From Oceanospirillum beijerinckii DSM 7166 (GTDB taxonomy: Bacteria > Pseudomonadota > Gammaproteobacteria > Pseudomonadales > Halomonadaceae): 64,000 nucleotides of DNA. The notes under the pieces were generated by a model that searched no databases, had not been told where the DNA came from, and saw nothing but the letters and a program-made list of their open reading frames with translations. Position 1 is the first letter of the stretch; every line of letters begins with the position of its first letter. A program made the position numbers and the translations under genes. This document shows positions 1 to 9,519 of the stretch, piece after piece. The stretch is taken from positions 90,460 through 154,459 of the forward strand of contig NZ_AULT01000011.1 in assembly GCF_000422425.1 (NCBI RefSeq). The letters run 5' to 3'.

Positions 1-259
1 GTTATGGATGACAGATGGGGGAAGGAATCCTAAAAAGGACATGTAGATAGGAATCGATAGGGATATTCAGGAACATAGGGAAGAGCTGACAGGACGTCGG
101 GTGGAATGGATGATCTGAAGGATGGGCACAAGCCCCAGGATACTGCTTGAGGCCAAAGGAGTTGGCCTAACTACTGGTTCAACTGTTAAATCCAGAGTCA
201 TAAGATAAAACCGTGTAACAGGCTATCACTGAGTCCGCAATGGCCAAGGATAGGCTGAT
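1..259. other. Non-coding stretch at the left edge, origin unknown
   Basis: No open frame of useful length is visible. The stretch is purine-rich and contains a perfect 7-bp hairpin (AGGCCAA 150-156, TTGGCCT 162-168, 5-nt loop). It runs directly up to the start codon of a decayed IS256-type transposase. The purine-rich, hairpin-bearing character recalls group II intron 5' domains, but I cannot show a GUGYG start, a domain V or a reverse transcriptase. It may equally be the 5' end of the decayed element. Confidence 0.3.
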
Positions 260-530
260 ATGAATAAGCAACAACTTGAAGCACTCGCACGCGAAGCTGC
301 TAAATCGACCGAAACGACTTTCGGCAAATGCTCAAAAAGTCACTGTTGAAACGGCTCTCAATGCTTAACTGGGTGATCGCCTGGGATACGAGAGGCATAG
401 CAGAAACACTTCATCTAACTCCCGCACTGATTAATCCAGCAAGACTATCTGTACTGAGAATGGACAGATAGAGATCAATACTCCTCGGGATCGTAAAGAG
501 GGTTTTGAGCTTCAACTGGTCAAGAAGAGA
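260..530 (+). pseudogene. Decayed N-terminal remnant of an IS256-family transposase
   Basis: Translation from the ATG at 260 begins MNKQQLEALAREAAKS, the usual opening of IS256/MULE transposases. After a frame change the frames give VTVETALNA, a stop, then LGDRLGYERH. Near 480-530 they give IEINTPRDR followed by LQLVKKR. All of these match the conserved N-terminal region of the family in order. In-frame stops and at least two frame changes break it, and the catalytic DDE part is absent, so it cannot be active. It marks an old insertion. Confidence 0.8.
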
Positions 531-776
531 CTATCCTTAATAGAGGCCGGTGATTACCGAAAGGATCTCCCTAAGGTAGATTGGTTTGAGTTATATGGTG
601 TTAATCCAATTACTATCCTGCTGATTTCACTTTTGTTCAAGGGATTTTGCGATAGTTTTTTACCCCGTGATCTAAGCTTTGATCCAGCGCTGGTTTTATT
701 GTGCTTTAAATGGTCATATCACTGACACCCTGATATAACATGAGTATGAGCATTAATCTGAAAGTGAGACTTTTCT
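531..776. other. Intergenic stretch, no supported gene
   Basis: One frame stays open from about 538 to the TGA near 726, but it has no ATG, GTG or TTG start with a ribosome binding site and matches no family I recognise. It is probably chance or relic sequence. The end of the stretch must carry the promoter of the diguanylate cyclase gene. The bases before that ATG give only a weak Shine-Dalgarno (GTGAGA, 7 nt upstream). Confidence 0.3.
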
Positions 777-1763
777 ATGCTTGAGCACCTCTTGGAAAGT
801 ATTGATCAGCAGGACTTTGAAACCCTGTCTGAGGATATTAAGCGGTCATTGGGGGAGCACAGGAAGTGGATGAACAAGATCACGACGGCATTGGTATTAC
901 GCCAACCTTTAACTAAGCTGGATTTTGTCGCAGAGGATGCGCATAAACATTGCCAGTTCGGTCGTTGGATGCAGAAACTGCTAGCTGATCCTATCTTCCA
1001 AAAAGGCTCCTTTCTAAAGCTGGAGCAGTACCACGAAGAGCTGCACGATAGAGCCAGGGTGCTGATCGAGCAGTTGAATCGTGGTGAGAATGTCAGTGAA
1101 GATCTGTTCATATCCTTTCTTGAAAGCCGGGATCAGTTTTTCTATATGGTATTGGAAATTCTGGAGTTCTCGGTAATTAACAAACATCAGTTTGATCCAA
1201 CCACTAAACTGATGAATCGTCGCAGTGTCGATGCTTTGTTGGCACACGAAGTGCACCGCATGCAGCGGGATGAAGGCGCAAATACCTGTATTGTCCTAGG
1301 GGATATTGATCACTTTAAACGGGTAAATGATACCTATGGTCATGATGCAGGGGATCGCATGCTGGAAATGGTGGCCGATGTCTTTCATCAGGCTATCCGG
1401 CGCCACGATACTGTATCTCGTTTTGGTGGTGAGGAGTTTCTGTTTATTTTTCCTGATATGAATCTGGCTGAAACCTGTGAGGTGGTGGAGCGGGTACGTA
1501 AAAAGCTGGCCGAAGCGGCGCTGGATTATCAGGGGCAGCAGATCAGCGTAACGTCTTCCTTTGGTGTCACTCAGCTATGCCCTCATTGTGAAATTAAAGA
1601 TTCCATTAAACGGGCAGATATTGCTCTGTATCAGGCTAAAAGTTCCGGTCGAAACTGCACTGTTTCTATTGATGTTGCGCGTATGATCGCACAAAAAGAG
1701 ATGAATTTTTCTGAAGAGCAATTAGTTGGTCTCACTGAGCGTGTATGTAGAAAAATAGGGTGA
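777..1763 (+). CDS. Diguanylate cyclase with N-terminal CZB zinc-binding domain (DgcZ-like)
   Basis: Cytoplasmic enzyme of 328 residues that should make cyclic di-GMP from two GTP. Residues about 15-130 form a CZB (chemoreceptor zinc-binding) domain. His28, Cys59 (in HCQFGRWM), His86 and His90 fit the His-Cys-His-His zinc site of E. coli DgcZ, where zinc binding inhibits activity. Residues about 140-305 are the GGDEF domain, with active-site GGEEF at 217-221 and an intact RxxD product-inhibition site (RRHD, 208-211). No membrane segments are seen. It stands alone, 2.5 kb from a chemoreceptor that also ends in a CZB domain. Zinc control is inferred from the family. Confidence 0.9.
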   Translation: MLEHLLESIDQQDFETLSEDIKRSLGEHRKWMNKITTALVLRQPLTKLDFVAEDAHKHCQFGRWMQKLLADPIFQKGSFLKLEQYHEELHDRARVLIEQLNRGENVSEDLFISFLESRDQFFYMVLEILEFSVINKHQFDPTTKLMNRRSVDALLAHEVHRMQRDEGANTCIVLGDIDHFKRVNDTYGHDAGDRMLEMVADVFHQAIRRHDTVSRFGGEEFLFIFPDMNLAETCEVVERVRKKLAEAALDYQGQQISVTSSFGVTQLCPHCEIKDSIKRADIALYQAKSSGRNCTVSIDVARMIAQKEMNFSEEQLVGLTERVCRKIG

Positions 1764-2260
1764 AAGTCAATTTCTTCTGGTTGATATACCTATTTTTTCT
1801 GGTGTTCTTAGAATTTTTTTAAATTTCTTTGTAGCGTATCTATCTAAAAAAAATGCGAAGCAGCATAAATCGGTATAAGGGCTGTGGTTCTGTGACCTAT
1901 GGGTCATGTTCTGTCGGATCACTATTTATCGGCCTTTAGTCGAATTAAGAAATAAAAACTAAAGCATTACAGCAGGTTAAATGTAAGACTTTAGATGCAA
2001 TATTCGCCAAATTGATAACCTGTTAACCGGTTTTAGACCAAGACATTTGAAACAGAATCCGTATAATTCTGCGCCATCTAGCCGGAAATAAGGACAAAAT
2101 GTCTCATCTAATTGCCTGGTATCGGGCAGGATGTTAATCCGGTCACTATAACTAAAACAGGGATATCCAGAGACGTCGTTTGCCTGTTGGGAATGACGAG
2201 GCCAAAAGCCCACTTCTGGTGTCGGCTCAATCCCAATAATTGACAAATGGCGAAGCTCGT
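1764..2260. other. Leader and promoter region of mqo, no gene
   Basis: About 500 bp without a convincing coding frame. It holds T-rich sequence after the diguanylate cyclase gene (no clear hairpin terminator) and a near-perfect 16-bp palindrome AACCTGTTAACCGGTT at 2017-2032 (14 of 16 positions symmetric). The palindrome lies about 230 bp upstream of mqo and is a candidate operator. A TTG at 2240 could extend mqo by seven codons but has no ribosome binding site. Confidence 0.35.
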
Positions 2261-3766
2261 ATGACCGCAAAATCTGCAGATGTGTTACTAGTAGGGGCGG
2301 GTGCGATGAGCACTACCCTGGGTATGCTGCTGAAGCAGCTGGATCCTACCACTAACATCATCATGGTTGAACGTTTAGACCATGTTGCCCACGAAAGTAC
2401 AGATGGCTGGAATAATGCCGGTACAGGGCATGCCGCATACTGTGAGTTGAATTATACACCTGAGCAGGCAGACGGTAGCGTCAACACTGCCAAGGCTTTT
2501 ACCATCAACTCCGCTTTTGAAGTTAGCTTGCAGTTCTGGTCCTATCTGGTTGAACAGAATGCGATGCCTTCCCCTGAGCAGTTTATTAATCCAACCCCGC
2601 ACTGTAGTTTTGTCTGGGGTGAGAAGAACGTTAACTTCCTGCGTACCCGCTATGAATCCCTGAGTAAAACCGAGTGCTTCAAAGACATGGAGTACAGCGA
2701 AGATCATGAAGTGATTCGCCAGTGGATGCCTCTGGTGATGCAAAACCGTGACCCGAATCAGCCGGTAGCGGCGACGCGTGTGCGTTATGGCTCGGATGTC
2801 GACTTCGGTTCTGTAGCACGCAACATGGTAAAACACCTGGAGCAGCAAGACGGTTACGAGCTTCTGCTGGAACACAATGTTCAGGATCTGAAAAAAGATC
2901 GTGATGGCCGCTGGAACGTTACTCTAAAAGATAAAAATGGCAGCAATGTGACAATCAATGCGGGCTTTGTCTTCCTGGGTGCTGGTGGTGGTGCTTTGCC
3001 TTTGCTGCAGAAAGCCGATGTGCCTGAAGGTAAAGGTTACGGCGGTTTCCCTGTGAGTGGTATGTGGCTGGTATGTAAAGACTCTGAAATTGCAGAGCAG
3101 CACATGGCTAAGGTTTATGGTACTGCGCCAATTGGTGCGCCACCGATGTCCGTACCTCACTTGGATACCCGTGTGATTAATGGTAAAAAAGCCCTGCTGT
3201 TTGGTCCTTTTGCCGGTTTCACTACTAAGTTCCTGAAAAAAGGGTCTATGTTCGATCTGCCGTCCAGTATTAAAACGGACAACCTGAAGTCCATGTTGTC
3301 GGTAGGTATGAGCAATATGGATCTGACCCGTTACCTGATCAGCGAAGTGCGTCAGTCCCACAGTGCCCGTTGTGATGCGCTCCGTAACTTCTTCCCTGAT
3401 GCAAAAGATGATGATTGGGAACTGGCGATGGCCGGTCAGCGTGTGCAAATCATCAAGAAAGACCCAAAAACAGGTTCTGGTAAACTTGAGTTTGGCACTG
3501 AAGCGATTACTACAGCAGATGGTTCTCTGGCTGCACTGTTAGGTGCGTCTCCAGGTGCTTCTACTGCTGTGAACACTATGATCAATATCGTAGAAAAATG
3601 TTTTGCTGAGCGTATGGAAACCCCTGAGTGGCAGGCGAAGATGAAAGAGATGGTGCCTTCTTATGGCGAGTCTCTAACCGATAATGATGAACTGCTATCT
3701 ACGGTTCGTCAGCGCACTCTGCGTGTTTTGAAGTTGGATCGTGAGACTGAAGCCGACGAGGCCTAA
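2261..3766 (+). CDS. mqo: Malate:quinone oxidoreductase
   Basis: FAD-dependent peripheral membrane enzyme of the TCA cycle. It oxidises malate to oxaloacetate and passes electrons to the quinone pool. The protein opens MTAKSADVLLVGAGAMSTTLG, with the dinucleotide-binding motif GAGAMS at residues 12-17. It carries the family blocks DGWNNAGTGHAA, VFLGAGGGALPLLQ, GFPVSGMWLVC and GASPGASTAVNTM (near the C-terminus). Its 501 residues are normal for Mqo. I chose the ATG at 2261 because the protein from there matches the family's usual start. The gene is monocistronic, with a long upstream region and candidate hairpins after the stop. Confidence 0.95.
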   Translation: MTAKSADVLLVGAGAMSTTLGMLLKQLDPTTNIIMVERLDHVAHESTDGWNNAGTGHAAYCELNYTPEQADGSVNTAKAFTINSAFEVSLQFWSYLVEQNAMPSPEQFINPTPHCSFVWGEKNVNFLRTRYESLSKTECFKDMEYSEDHEVIRQWMPLVMQNRDPNQPVAATRVRYGSDVDFGSVARNMVKHLEQQDGYELLLEHNVQDLKKDRDGRWNVTLKDKNGSNVTINAGFVFLGAGGGALPLLQKADVPEGKGYGGFPVSGMWLVCKDSEIAEQHMAKVYGTAPIGAPPMSVPHLDTRVINGKKALLFGPFAGFTTKFLKKGSMFDLPSSIKTDNLKSMLSVGMSNMDLTRYLISEVRQSHSARCDALRNFFPDAKDDDWELAMAGQRVQIIKKDPKTGSGKLEFGTEAITTADGSLAALLGASPGASTAVNTMINIVEKCFAERMETPEWQAKMKEMVPSYGESLTDNDELLSTVRQRTLRVLKLDRETEADEA

Positions 3767-3824
3767 AGTCTAACCGCTGAGCTATCCGGTTAGGGTTTAG
3801 CAGCGTATAACCGGATTCGATCAT

Positions 3825-3870
3825 AAAAGCCGGGTTTTATCTTTATGGGTAAAATCCGGTTTTGTGTATT
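3825..3870 (+). terminator. Candidate terminator after mqo
   Basis: Imperfect hairpin with arms 3825-3839 and 3850-3863, giving a 13-14 bp stem with one bulge around a CCGG core, followed by a short T-rich tail. A second inverted repeat lies just before it (CTAACCG 3770-3776, CGGTTAG 3787-3793). Both are close after the mqo stop. Confidence 0.45.
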
Positions 3871-3964
3871 AAACCGGAACTTATTTGTTTTCTTACCAAG
3901 CCATTTTGCTTTTCCCTTGAGGTTTTGGCGACAGGCTGTTACCTGTCATTTGTTAATCTATACT

Positions 3965-4043
3965 TTCCATTCTTCCATTCTTCCATTCTTCCATTCTTCC
4001 ATTCTTCCATTCTTCCATTCTTCCATTCTTCCATTCTTCCATC
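3965..4043. repeat. Tandem 8-bp repeat (TTCCATTC), nine full copies
   Basis: Nine perfect copies of TTCCATTC run head to tail from 3965 to 4036, followed by a 7-base partial copy. No mismatch is present, which suggests recent slippage. The repeat lies about 235 bp upstream of the chosen start of the chemoreceptor gene, in a region without a believable gene; the Phe/His/Ser-rich frames across it are by-products. Perfect short tandem arrays in promoter regions are a known basis of phase variation. Confidence 0.95.
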
Positions 4044-4278
4044 CTCAGACCATTGGCTGCTTTTTATCGCCGAGCGCCTAGTGGATAGCATATTCGATGC
4101 GGCTAAATGTTACATTGTGTCTTTATATGTTATATTGCTAAAATTTGAATTAGAAGATATTGAATTTTGCTGCAGATTTTTGACGGTATTAAGGCTTTTA
4201 TCGCCTTGGTCTGAAGCGCATTTCTAATGCGCTTTCATTAACCCTCATGTGCTGCAGCCCCCACCCTTAGAGGCCTCT
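4044..4278 (+). promoter_or_regulatory. AT-rich leader of the chemoreceptor gene with a hairpin
   Basis: AT-rich stretch between the 8-bp repeat and the chemoreceptor start. A perfect hairpin AAGCGCATT-tct-AATGCGCTT occupies 4214-4234, ending about 45 nt before the ATG. TATATT-like hexamers occur near 4128-4135, but no well-spaced -35 element is obvious. The hairpin could be a terminator for a transcript starting near the repeat, or a leader structure. Confidence 0.35.
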
Positions 4279-6552
4279 ATGTTCAGCCGATTCCGTATCC
4301 GTACCCGTCTGGTGTTGGGTTTTTCCCTGTTGATGTTGTTGGTCTGTGCTGTTGTCATTCCTTTCCTGTTATCGGATATGAAGCAGTTGATTGAAGAAGC
4401 AGAGCACAGAGAGCTGAAAAGTTTGTTTAATCAAGTGCAGGCCAAAATTGAATCTGAAGAGCGATTGGCAACGGCCATGGCCAGTTATGTTGCTCAGGAG
4501 CCACAAATTCAGTCAGCACTGGTCAGAGATGATCGTGACAGTTTGAAAGTGAGTACCGAAGCGGGCTTTAAAATCCTGAAATCCGAATTTGGTTTAAGGC
4601 AGTTTCAGTTTCATCAGCCTCCTGCGACCTCTTATCTGAGGGTGCATAAAACCGAGAAGTTTGGTGATGATCTATCAAGCTTCCGTGAAACCGTTGTTGT
4701 GACTAATCGTGAGCGCCGTGCGGTCAGTGGTATCGAGAAAGGTGTCGCAGGCCTGGGGATTCGTGGTGTCGTACCGATACATGTGCAGGGACAGCATTGG
4801 GGGTCGGTGGAGTTCGGCTTTTCCCTGGGGCAGTCTTTCTTTGATCTGGTGAAAGAAGAGATTGGTGCTGACCTGGTGGTGCATCAAAAAGCCAGTCAGG
4901 GTCTTCAATCTTATGCTTCAACGCTACAGGGGCAGGAGCTATTGGGTCTTTCTGAGTTAAATGCCGTGTTGCGCGGTGATGATCTGATGGCTCAACTGGA
5001 TCAGAATGGCCGTCATTATGCGGTATATGCCAATGTGCTGAAAGATTTCTCCGGTCAGCCTGTGGCGGTACTTCAGGTGGCGATGGAGCGTGATGATTAT
5101 CTGGCGATGTTTAATACCTCTGTTCAACATTCGGTGATGATTGCTGTACTGTTCCTGATCGCGGGTTTGATTGTTGCGGTAGCGATTACCCGCAGCATTG
5201 TTAAGCCGCTCGATAAGATGCGTATAGCAGTGGATAATATCTCAATGGGTGATGGTGATCTGAGTCGTCAGCTGGATACCGACGGTAATAATGAACTCAG
5301 TGAGATTGCAGGCTCTATTAACCGCTTTATCAATAATATTGAGGATGTGGTGAAAACGTTGATGAAATCGATTGCTACGGTTTCCAGTTCCGGCTCTGAA
5401 CTGTTTGATATCACAGAGAACACCATTACTCAGGCACGCAATCAGCAGCAAAGTACTACGGAAGTGGCGACTGCGATCAATGAGATGACAGCGACGGCTC
5501 AAGAGGTTGCCAATCACACGAACAGCACTTCAGAGGTCACTGATCAGGCGAGTCAACAAGCAAAAGAAAGCTACGAGATTGTGCAGGAGAGTATTCGTAC
5601 CATCCATGAAATGGCAGATAACGTGAACTCGACTGTTGAGATGATTAATCGGGTGAATCAGCAATCTCAGGAGATTCACACCATTCTGGACGTGATTCAC
5701 GGTATCGCCGAACAGACAAATCTGCTGGCACTGAACGCTGCGATTGAAGCGGCCCGTGCCGGTGAACAGGGCCGAGGTTTTGCGGTGGTCGCAGATGAAG
5801 TACGCTCTCTGGCCAGCCGCACCCAGGATGCCACGGCACAGATCAATCAGATGATCACTGAACTACAACAAGTAACGGGGGAAACCACCGATGTCATTAC
5901 CGAGAGTCAGCAGCATGTCGGGGCGTTAGTTGAAGTGGCTAATGAATCCGGTAAGGCATTGAAGGCGATCTCAGACGGCATGCAGCAAATCAATGATACC
6001 GTGTATCAGATCGCCAGTGCAGCCGAGGAGCAAAGCCAGGTTTCCGATACCATCAACGAGAGTGTCAGTACGATTGCCGTAGGTGCAGAAGAGACCTATG
6101 CCGGAGCCGGTCAGATTATGCAGAAGTCCTCATTGATGGGCGGAGAGATGACGGCACTGATGGCCATTGTGCGTCGCTTTAAGGTGCGTAAAGACCCGGC
6201 CACAGAATTGGCGGTGGCCCGTAGTGCACACCAGGCGTGGAAAATGCGTTTACGCACCTTCCTGGATACAGGGAAAGGGATCTCCATGAATCAAGCAGTA
6301 TCCGCCCATGAGTGTGATTTTGGTCGTTGGTATTACGGTGATGGTCATGAGGTTTGTCGCCATAATGCAGACCTGAAGTCGATAGAAAGCCCTCATGAGC
6401 AGTTGCACCAGCTGATTAAGCAGATTATCCAGCACAAAGAGCAAGGCGATATGCCGCAAGCAGAACGGCTTTATCATCAGGTTTGTAAGCTGTCTGATGA
6501 AATCGTGGCAGGCATGGATAGCGCTATTGAGCATTATAAACATCATGGCTAA
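4279..6552 (+). CDS. Methyl-accepting chemotaxis protein with periplasmic Cache-type sensor and C-terminal CZB domain
   Basis: Inner-membrane chemoreceptor of 757 residues. The first membrane helix is at about residues 8-30. The periplasmic ligand region (about 35-275) contains a block reading [13 protein letters not shown] that resembles double-Cache type 3 sensors. The second helix is at about 280-302, followed by HAMP, then the signalling hairpin with its conserved tip ([20 protein letters not shown]). The C-terminal ~110 residues are a CZB domain ([23 protein letters not shown]). It should control CheA and flagellar rotation; the ligand is unknown. The ATG at 4279 has AGAGG 6 nt upstream; a GTG ten codons earlier has none. 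Confidence 0.93.
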   Translation: MFSRFRIRTRLVLGFSLLMLLVCAVVIPFLLSDMKQLIEEAEHRELKSLFNQVQAKIESEERLATAMASYVAQEPQIQSALVRDDRDSLKVSTEAGFKILKSEFGLRQFQFHQPPATSYLRVHKTEKFGDDLSSFRETVVVTNRERRAVSGIEKGVAGLGIRGVVPIHVQGQHWGSVEFGFSLGQSFFDLVKEEIGADLVVHQKASQGLQSYASTLQGQELLGLSELNAVLRGDDLMAQLDQNGRHYAVYANVLKDFSGQPVAVLQVAMERDDYLAMFNTSVQHSVMIAVLFLIAGLIVAVAITRSIVKPLDKMRIAVDNISMGDGDLSRQLDTDGNNELSEIAGSINRFINNIEDVVKTLMKSIATVSSSGSELFDITENTITQARNQQQSTTEVATAINEMTATAQEVANHTNSTSEVTDQASQQAKESYEIVQESIRTIHEMADNVNSTVEMINRVNQQSQEIHTILDVIHGIAEQTNLLALNAAIEAARAGEQGRGFAVVADEVRSLASRTQDATAQINQMITELQQVTGETTDVITESQQHVGALVEVANESGKALKAISDGMQQINDTVYQIASAAEEQSQVSDTINESVSTIAVGAEETYAGAGQIMQKSSLMGGEMTALMAIVRRFKVRKDPATELAVARSAHQAWKMRLRTFLDTGKGISMNQAVSAHECDFGRWYYGDGHEVCRHNADLKSIESPHEQLHQLIKQIIQHKEQGDMPQAERLYHQVCKLSDEIVAGMDSAIEHYKHHG

Positions 6553-6590
6553 GCCCGGCCTGACTATGATTATCCGTTAAAGTCGCTAAC

Positions 6591-6621
6591 ACAGAGCAGT
6601 CGTATTTTGCGGCTGCTCTGT
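6591..6621 (+). terminator. Hairpin after the chemoreceptor gene
   Basis: Twelve-bp stem with one G-U pair (arms 6591-6602 and 6610-6621, 7-nt loop) beginning 38 nt after the chemoreceptor stop. No long T tract follows, so intrinsic termination is probable rather than certain. Confidence 0.5.
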
Positions 6622-6765
6622 ATGCTAAATGCTGACTTGCCCCTTATGACAAACTTGCCCTCTGTTGCAAGTGAAGCACTGCTTCAGCCCCCCCGCTTTG
6701 CACACCGAACCAGTCCCGGCTTTTTGACGTATCGAATTTATTCATTCCTGAACGTAGAGCCATCG

Positions 6766-7497
6766 ATGAAATACCATAGCTTACTGCCGCTCTCTGCTCT
6801 GGCAGCCTTATCTGTGTTGACTCTATTGATCCATATGGACGTCATTCCCAGTGGTGAGATTCTATTATCACAATTACAGGGCATGTTATTAGGCCAGGAA
6901 AGTCTGGCTAATGATTTATCAGAAACTTCCTCTGCAGGCCGCAGCCTTAGCGATATCAGCGTGTCGTCTGCGCTTTTGCTATTGTTGATTATTCTGTTGG
7001 AGTCGATTGTCTATCTGGGGTTTTATTTTCCCGGTCAGTTCTTTGCGGTCGTGTTGGTGGTGTTAGCGGACCCTTCCTGGCTGGATATGTTAGTGTTGAC
7101 TGTGGTGATGGTGGCTGCCGCAACTCTGGGCTCTTTGATCAACTACGGTTTGGGTTATTATTGTGTTGGTGGAAAGCCCGTTGGAAGAGAGCCTGAAACC
7201 GGGATGAAAGATGATTTTTCTCTTAGAAATCTGCTCCTGGCGATGTTGCACACCAATGCTCTGGCCTTTTATATGTTCAATCAGGGCGCTGAACGGCACC
7301 CTGTGCGTGTGGTCTTTCTTGCGGGATTAATCAATCTTCCCTATTACCTGCTTCTGATAGCCGGGACCACTCTCCTAAGTCGTCAGGTGATGTATGTAGC
7401 TGAAACACCACAGGTTTTGTTGATGTTTCTGTTGCTTTGGCTGGTAGTTGCGCTTTGGCTGGATAAACGTAAGATAAGTCATCATGGCTCTGTATAA
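6766..7497 (+). CDS. DedA/VTT-like inner-membrane protein
   Basis: Very hydrophobic protein of 243 residues with five or six predicted membrane segments. The centre reads ESIVYLGFYFPGQ, then a hydrophobic helix, then GSLINYGLGYY. That spacing recalls the Glu/Pro-Gly and Gly-rich blocks of the DedA family (envelope homeostasis, lipid scrambling, proton-dependent transport). The match is partial, so the assignment is tentative. The ATG at 6766 is preferred because an upstream in-frame extension would run through the hairpin at 6591-6621 and is poorly hydrophobic. It stands alone and the function is unknown. Confidence 0.55.
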   Translation: MKYHSLLPLSALAALSVLTLLIHMDVIPSGEILLSQLQGMLLGQESLANDLSETSSAGRSLSDISVSSALLLLLIILLESIVYLGFYFPGQFFAVVLVVLADPSWLDMLVLTVVMVAAATLGSLINYGLGYYCVGGKPVGREPETGMKDDFSLRNLLLAMLHTNALAFYMFNQGAERHPVRVVFLAGLINLPYYLLLIAGTTLLSRQVMYVAETPQVLLMFLLLWLVVALWLDKRKISHHGSV

Positions 7498-7621
7498 ACA
7501 GTGCAAGTCCGCTTCAGAGGTAATTCCTGAATATCTCAAGTACTGTCTTGCCGCACTCTATTGCCGCATTCTACAGGCAGTCTGATTATCTCTTTTATTA
7601 TATAAACTGACAGGATATCGC

Positions 7622-7846
7622 GTGCTAGATACCATTAACCCAGAATCTTTGCTGAAACTGACCACTATGAAAATGCCGTTTGGCAAATACCAGGGTCGTG
7701 TATTGATGGATTTGCCAGAACCTTATCTGTTGTGGTTTGGCAAAAAAGGGTTCCCTTCTGGTGAGCTGGGTATGTTGATGGCTCTGATGCTTGAGTTGCA
7801 GATTAACGGTCTTGAGAGCCTGTTAACCCCACTTAGACGATCCTAA
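7622..7846 (+). CDS. DUF3820 family small protein
   Basis: Small soluble protein of 74 residues. The core KMPFGKYQGRVLMDLPEPYL followed by WFGKKGFPSGELG is the hallmark of DUF3820, a widespread gammaproteobacterial family. Some members were named putative quorum-sensing-regulated virulence factors, but a biochemical role is not established. The GTG start has AGGA about 9 nt upstream. No partner gene is adjacent. Confidence 0.8.
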   Translation: MLDTINPESLLKLTTMKMPFGKYQGRVLMDLPEPYLLWFGKKGFPSGELGMLMALMLELQINGLESLLTPLRRS

Positions 7847-8072
7847 GGCTTGGGTTGTGTTTATGAATCCTCTGCTTTTCTGAGTTAAAACGCGATTCAA
7901 AATATTGTAATCTGGTACCTCTGTATTCGGTGTTTACAAAGACGCGACAATTATAGGCTTGTTATATTTGATGTGCTGGATTAAAACTTAGTGGGTATAG
8001 CATGAAAAGCTACTGATATTGCTGCGTTTACAGGATGTTCACATAAGCATCTGTCCTGTCCGAGGTTTGTAC

Positions 8073-9440
8073 GTGTATAACGAAACCAATTTCGATCACC
8101 TTCCGGTGTTAAGTGCTCTCAGTGATATTGCGGGTTTTGAGCTGGTGCCGGATATTATCTGGATCTTTGACCTGGATCGTCACGGCTTCTGGTGGGGTAA
8201 CTCCAGTGCACTCAAATTTTGGGGTTTGGATCGGGTTCAGCAGTTGATCGATAAAGACCTGTCGGCTGATACAGAAAGCGCCCGCCAGCGTACGGAACAA
8301 ACCTTCTACAAAGCGGTTGCTCAGGGTATGACCGTTGACCCCTGGACCACTTACCCCAATGGTAAGCCCAAAACCCTGATGATGAGACATAAAGCCGTCT
8401 TACTAGGTCCTGAAAAACACCGAGGTATCATTGCATTTATCAGTGAAGAGGTGAACCTGGGAGAAGACCCGGAAACCCTGATTTTTGCCGAAGCGGTGCG
8501 CTACACCTCTGTTGCGGTGACCAGTTTCACCCTACAAGGCAAACCTATCTTTGAAAATCCTGTTGCGGCTGAACTCTATGGTTATGCCCGTGGTGGGCTG
8601 GATGCTGCGGGTACTGGTAATACCACTGATGCGTTAGACCATAGCGATGGCAGTGACAATACACTCTCTGAATTTGAGCGCCGTTTTGCTGATCCCGCCG
8701 AAGGTAAAGCGCGTTTGGCACAAGCTCAGGCGCATCAGGATGGTCAGCAGGAACATCTGATGCGTACGCAAAAAGGCATTCGTCGTCATGCGGTGAATAT
8801 TCGTACCAGCCGTCATCCTTTGACCGGGGACTATCTGACGCTGGTGTCGGAATATGATGTGACGGAGCTACATGATGCATTGGCTGAGGCTGAGTGTGTT
8901 AAAGAGGAGCTGAAAAAACAGGCCCATTACGATGCGTTAACGGGTTTACCCAGCCTACGTTTGTGCAAGGATCGTATGGAGGAGGCGTTCTCTCAAGCCA
9001 AACACGGTAATAAGCAAGTGGCACTGATGTTTGTTGACCTCGATGGCTTTAAATCTGTGAACGATAACTATGGTCACGATGCAGGAGATCAAGTGCTGAA
9101 GGCTGTTGGGCAGCGCTTGTCAGCTCTGGTTGGCGCAGAAGACACTGTTGGTCGTATCGGTGGCGATGAATTTATTATTATCCTGCCGGATATCAGCCAT
9201 AAAGACGATTCTGCACAGATTGCCGAACGTGCCATCAAAGATCTGTCGCAACCGTTTCAGGTTGAGGATGAGGTGTGCCAACGTGTGAATGCCCATATTG
9301 GTGCCAGTGTGGGAATCGCGCTGTACCCGGTTTCAGGCCAGAGTGCTGAAGAATTACTGCGCGCCGCCGACCAATCGATGTATCAGGTGAAAAGAGCGGG
9401 TAAAAACAACTTCTGCTTTGCCAGCGAGTGGATGGCTTAA
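8073..9440 (+). CDS. PAS-containing diguanylate cyclase
   Basis: Cytoplasmic protein of 455 residues. An N-terminal PAS-like region (about 10-130, with PDIIWIFDLDRHGFWWGN) is followed by a second PAS-like region (about 140-270, with FENPVAAELYGY), then a GGDEF domain (about 290-450). The active site reads RIGGDEF, so cyclic di-GMP synthesis is expected. The I-site position that is normally RxxD reads GAED, so feedback inhibition through the primary I-site should be lost. I chose the GTG at 8073 because GAGG lies 7 nt upstream; an in-frame TTG at 8019 lacks a ribosome binding site. No membrane helix is visible. Confidence 0.85.
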   Translation: MYNETNFDHLPVLSALSDIAGFELVPDIIWIFDLDRHGFWWGNSSALKFWGLDRVQQLIDKDLSADTESARQRTEQTFYKAVAQGMTVDPWTTYPNGKPKTLMMRHKAVLLGPEKHRGIIAFISEEVNLGEDPETLIFAEAVRYTSVAVTSFTLQGKPIFENPVAAELYGYARGGLDAAGTGNTTDALDHSDGSDNTLSEFERRFADPAEGKARLAQAQAHQDGQQEHLMRTQKGIRRHAVNIRTSRHPLTGDYLTLVSEYDVTELHDALAEAECVKEELKKQAHYDALTGLPSLRLCKDRMEEAFSQAKHGNKQVALMFVDLDGFKSVNDNYGHDAGDQVLKAVGQRLSALVGAEDTVGRIGGDEFIIILPDISHKDDSAQIAERAIKDLSQPFQVEDEVCQRVNAHIGASVGIALYPVSGQSAEELLRAADQSMYQVKRAGKNNFCFASEWMA

Positions 9441-9519
9441 TATTATGCTCTAAGACAGATCCACCACGGTTTAAGGTAGCGGTATTACTGTTAAAAAATC
9501 TATTTGCAGGCCTTATAGG

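Noticed and set aside
538..726. Open frame without a start codon after the IS256 remnant
   Set aside because: No start, no ribosome binding site and no recognisable family; probably chance.
3845..4227. Two overlapping frames rich in Phe, His and Ser across the 8-bp repeat
   Set aside because: They are produced by the tandem repeat itself (8-bp unit cycling three frames) and have no ribosome binding site.
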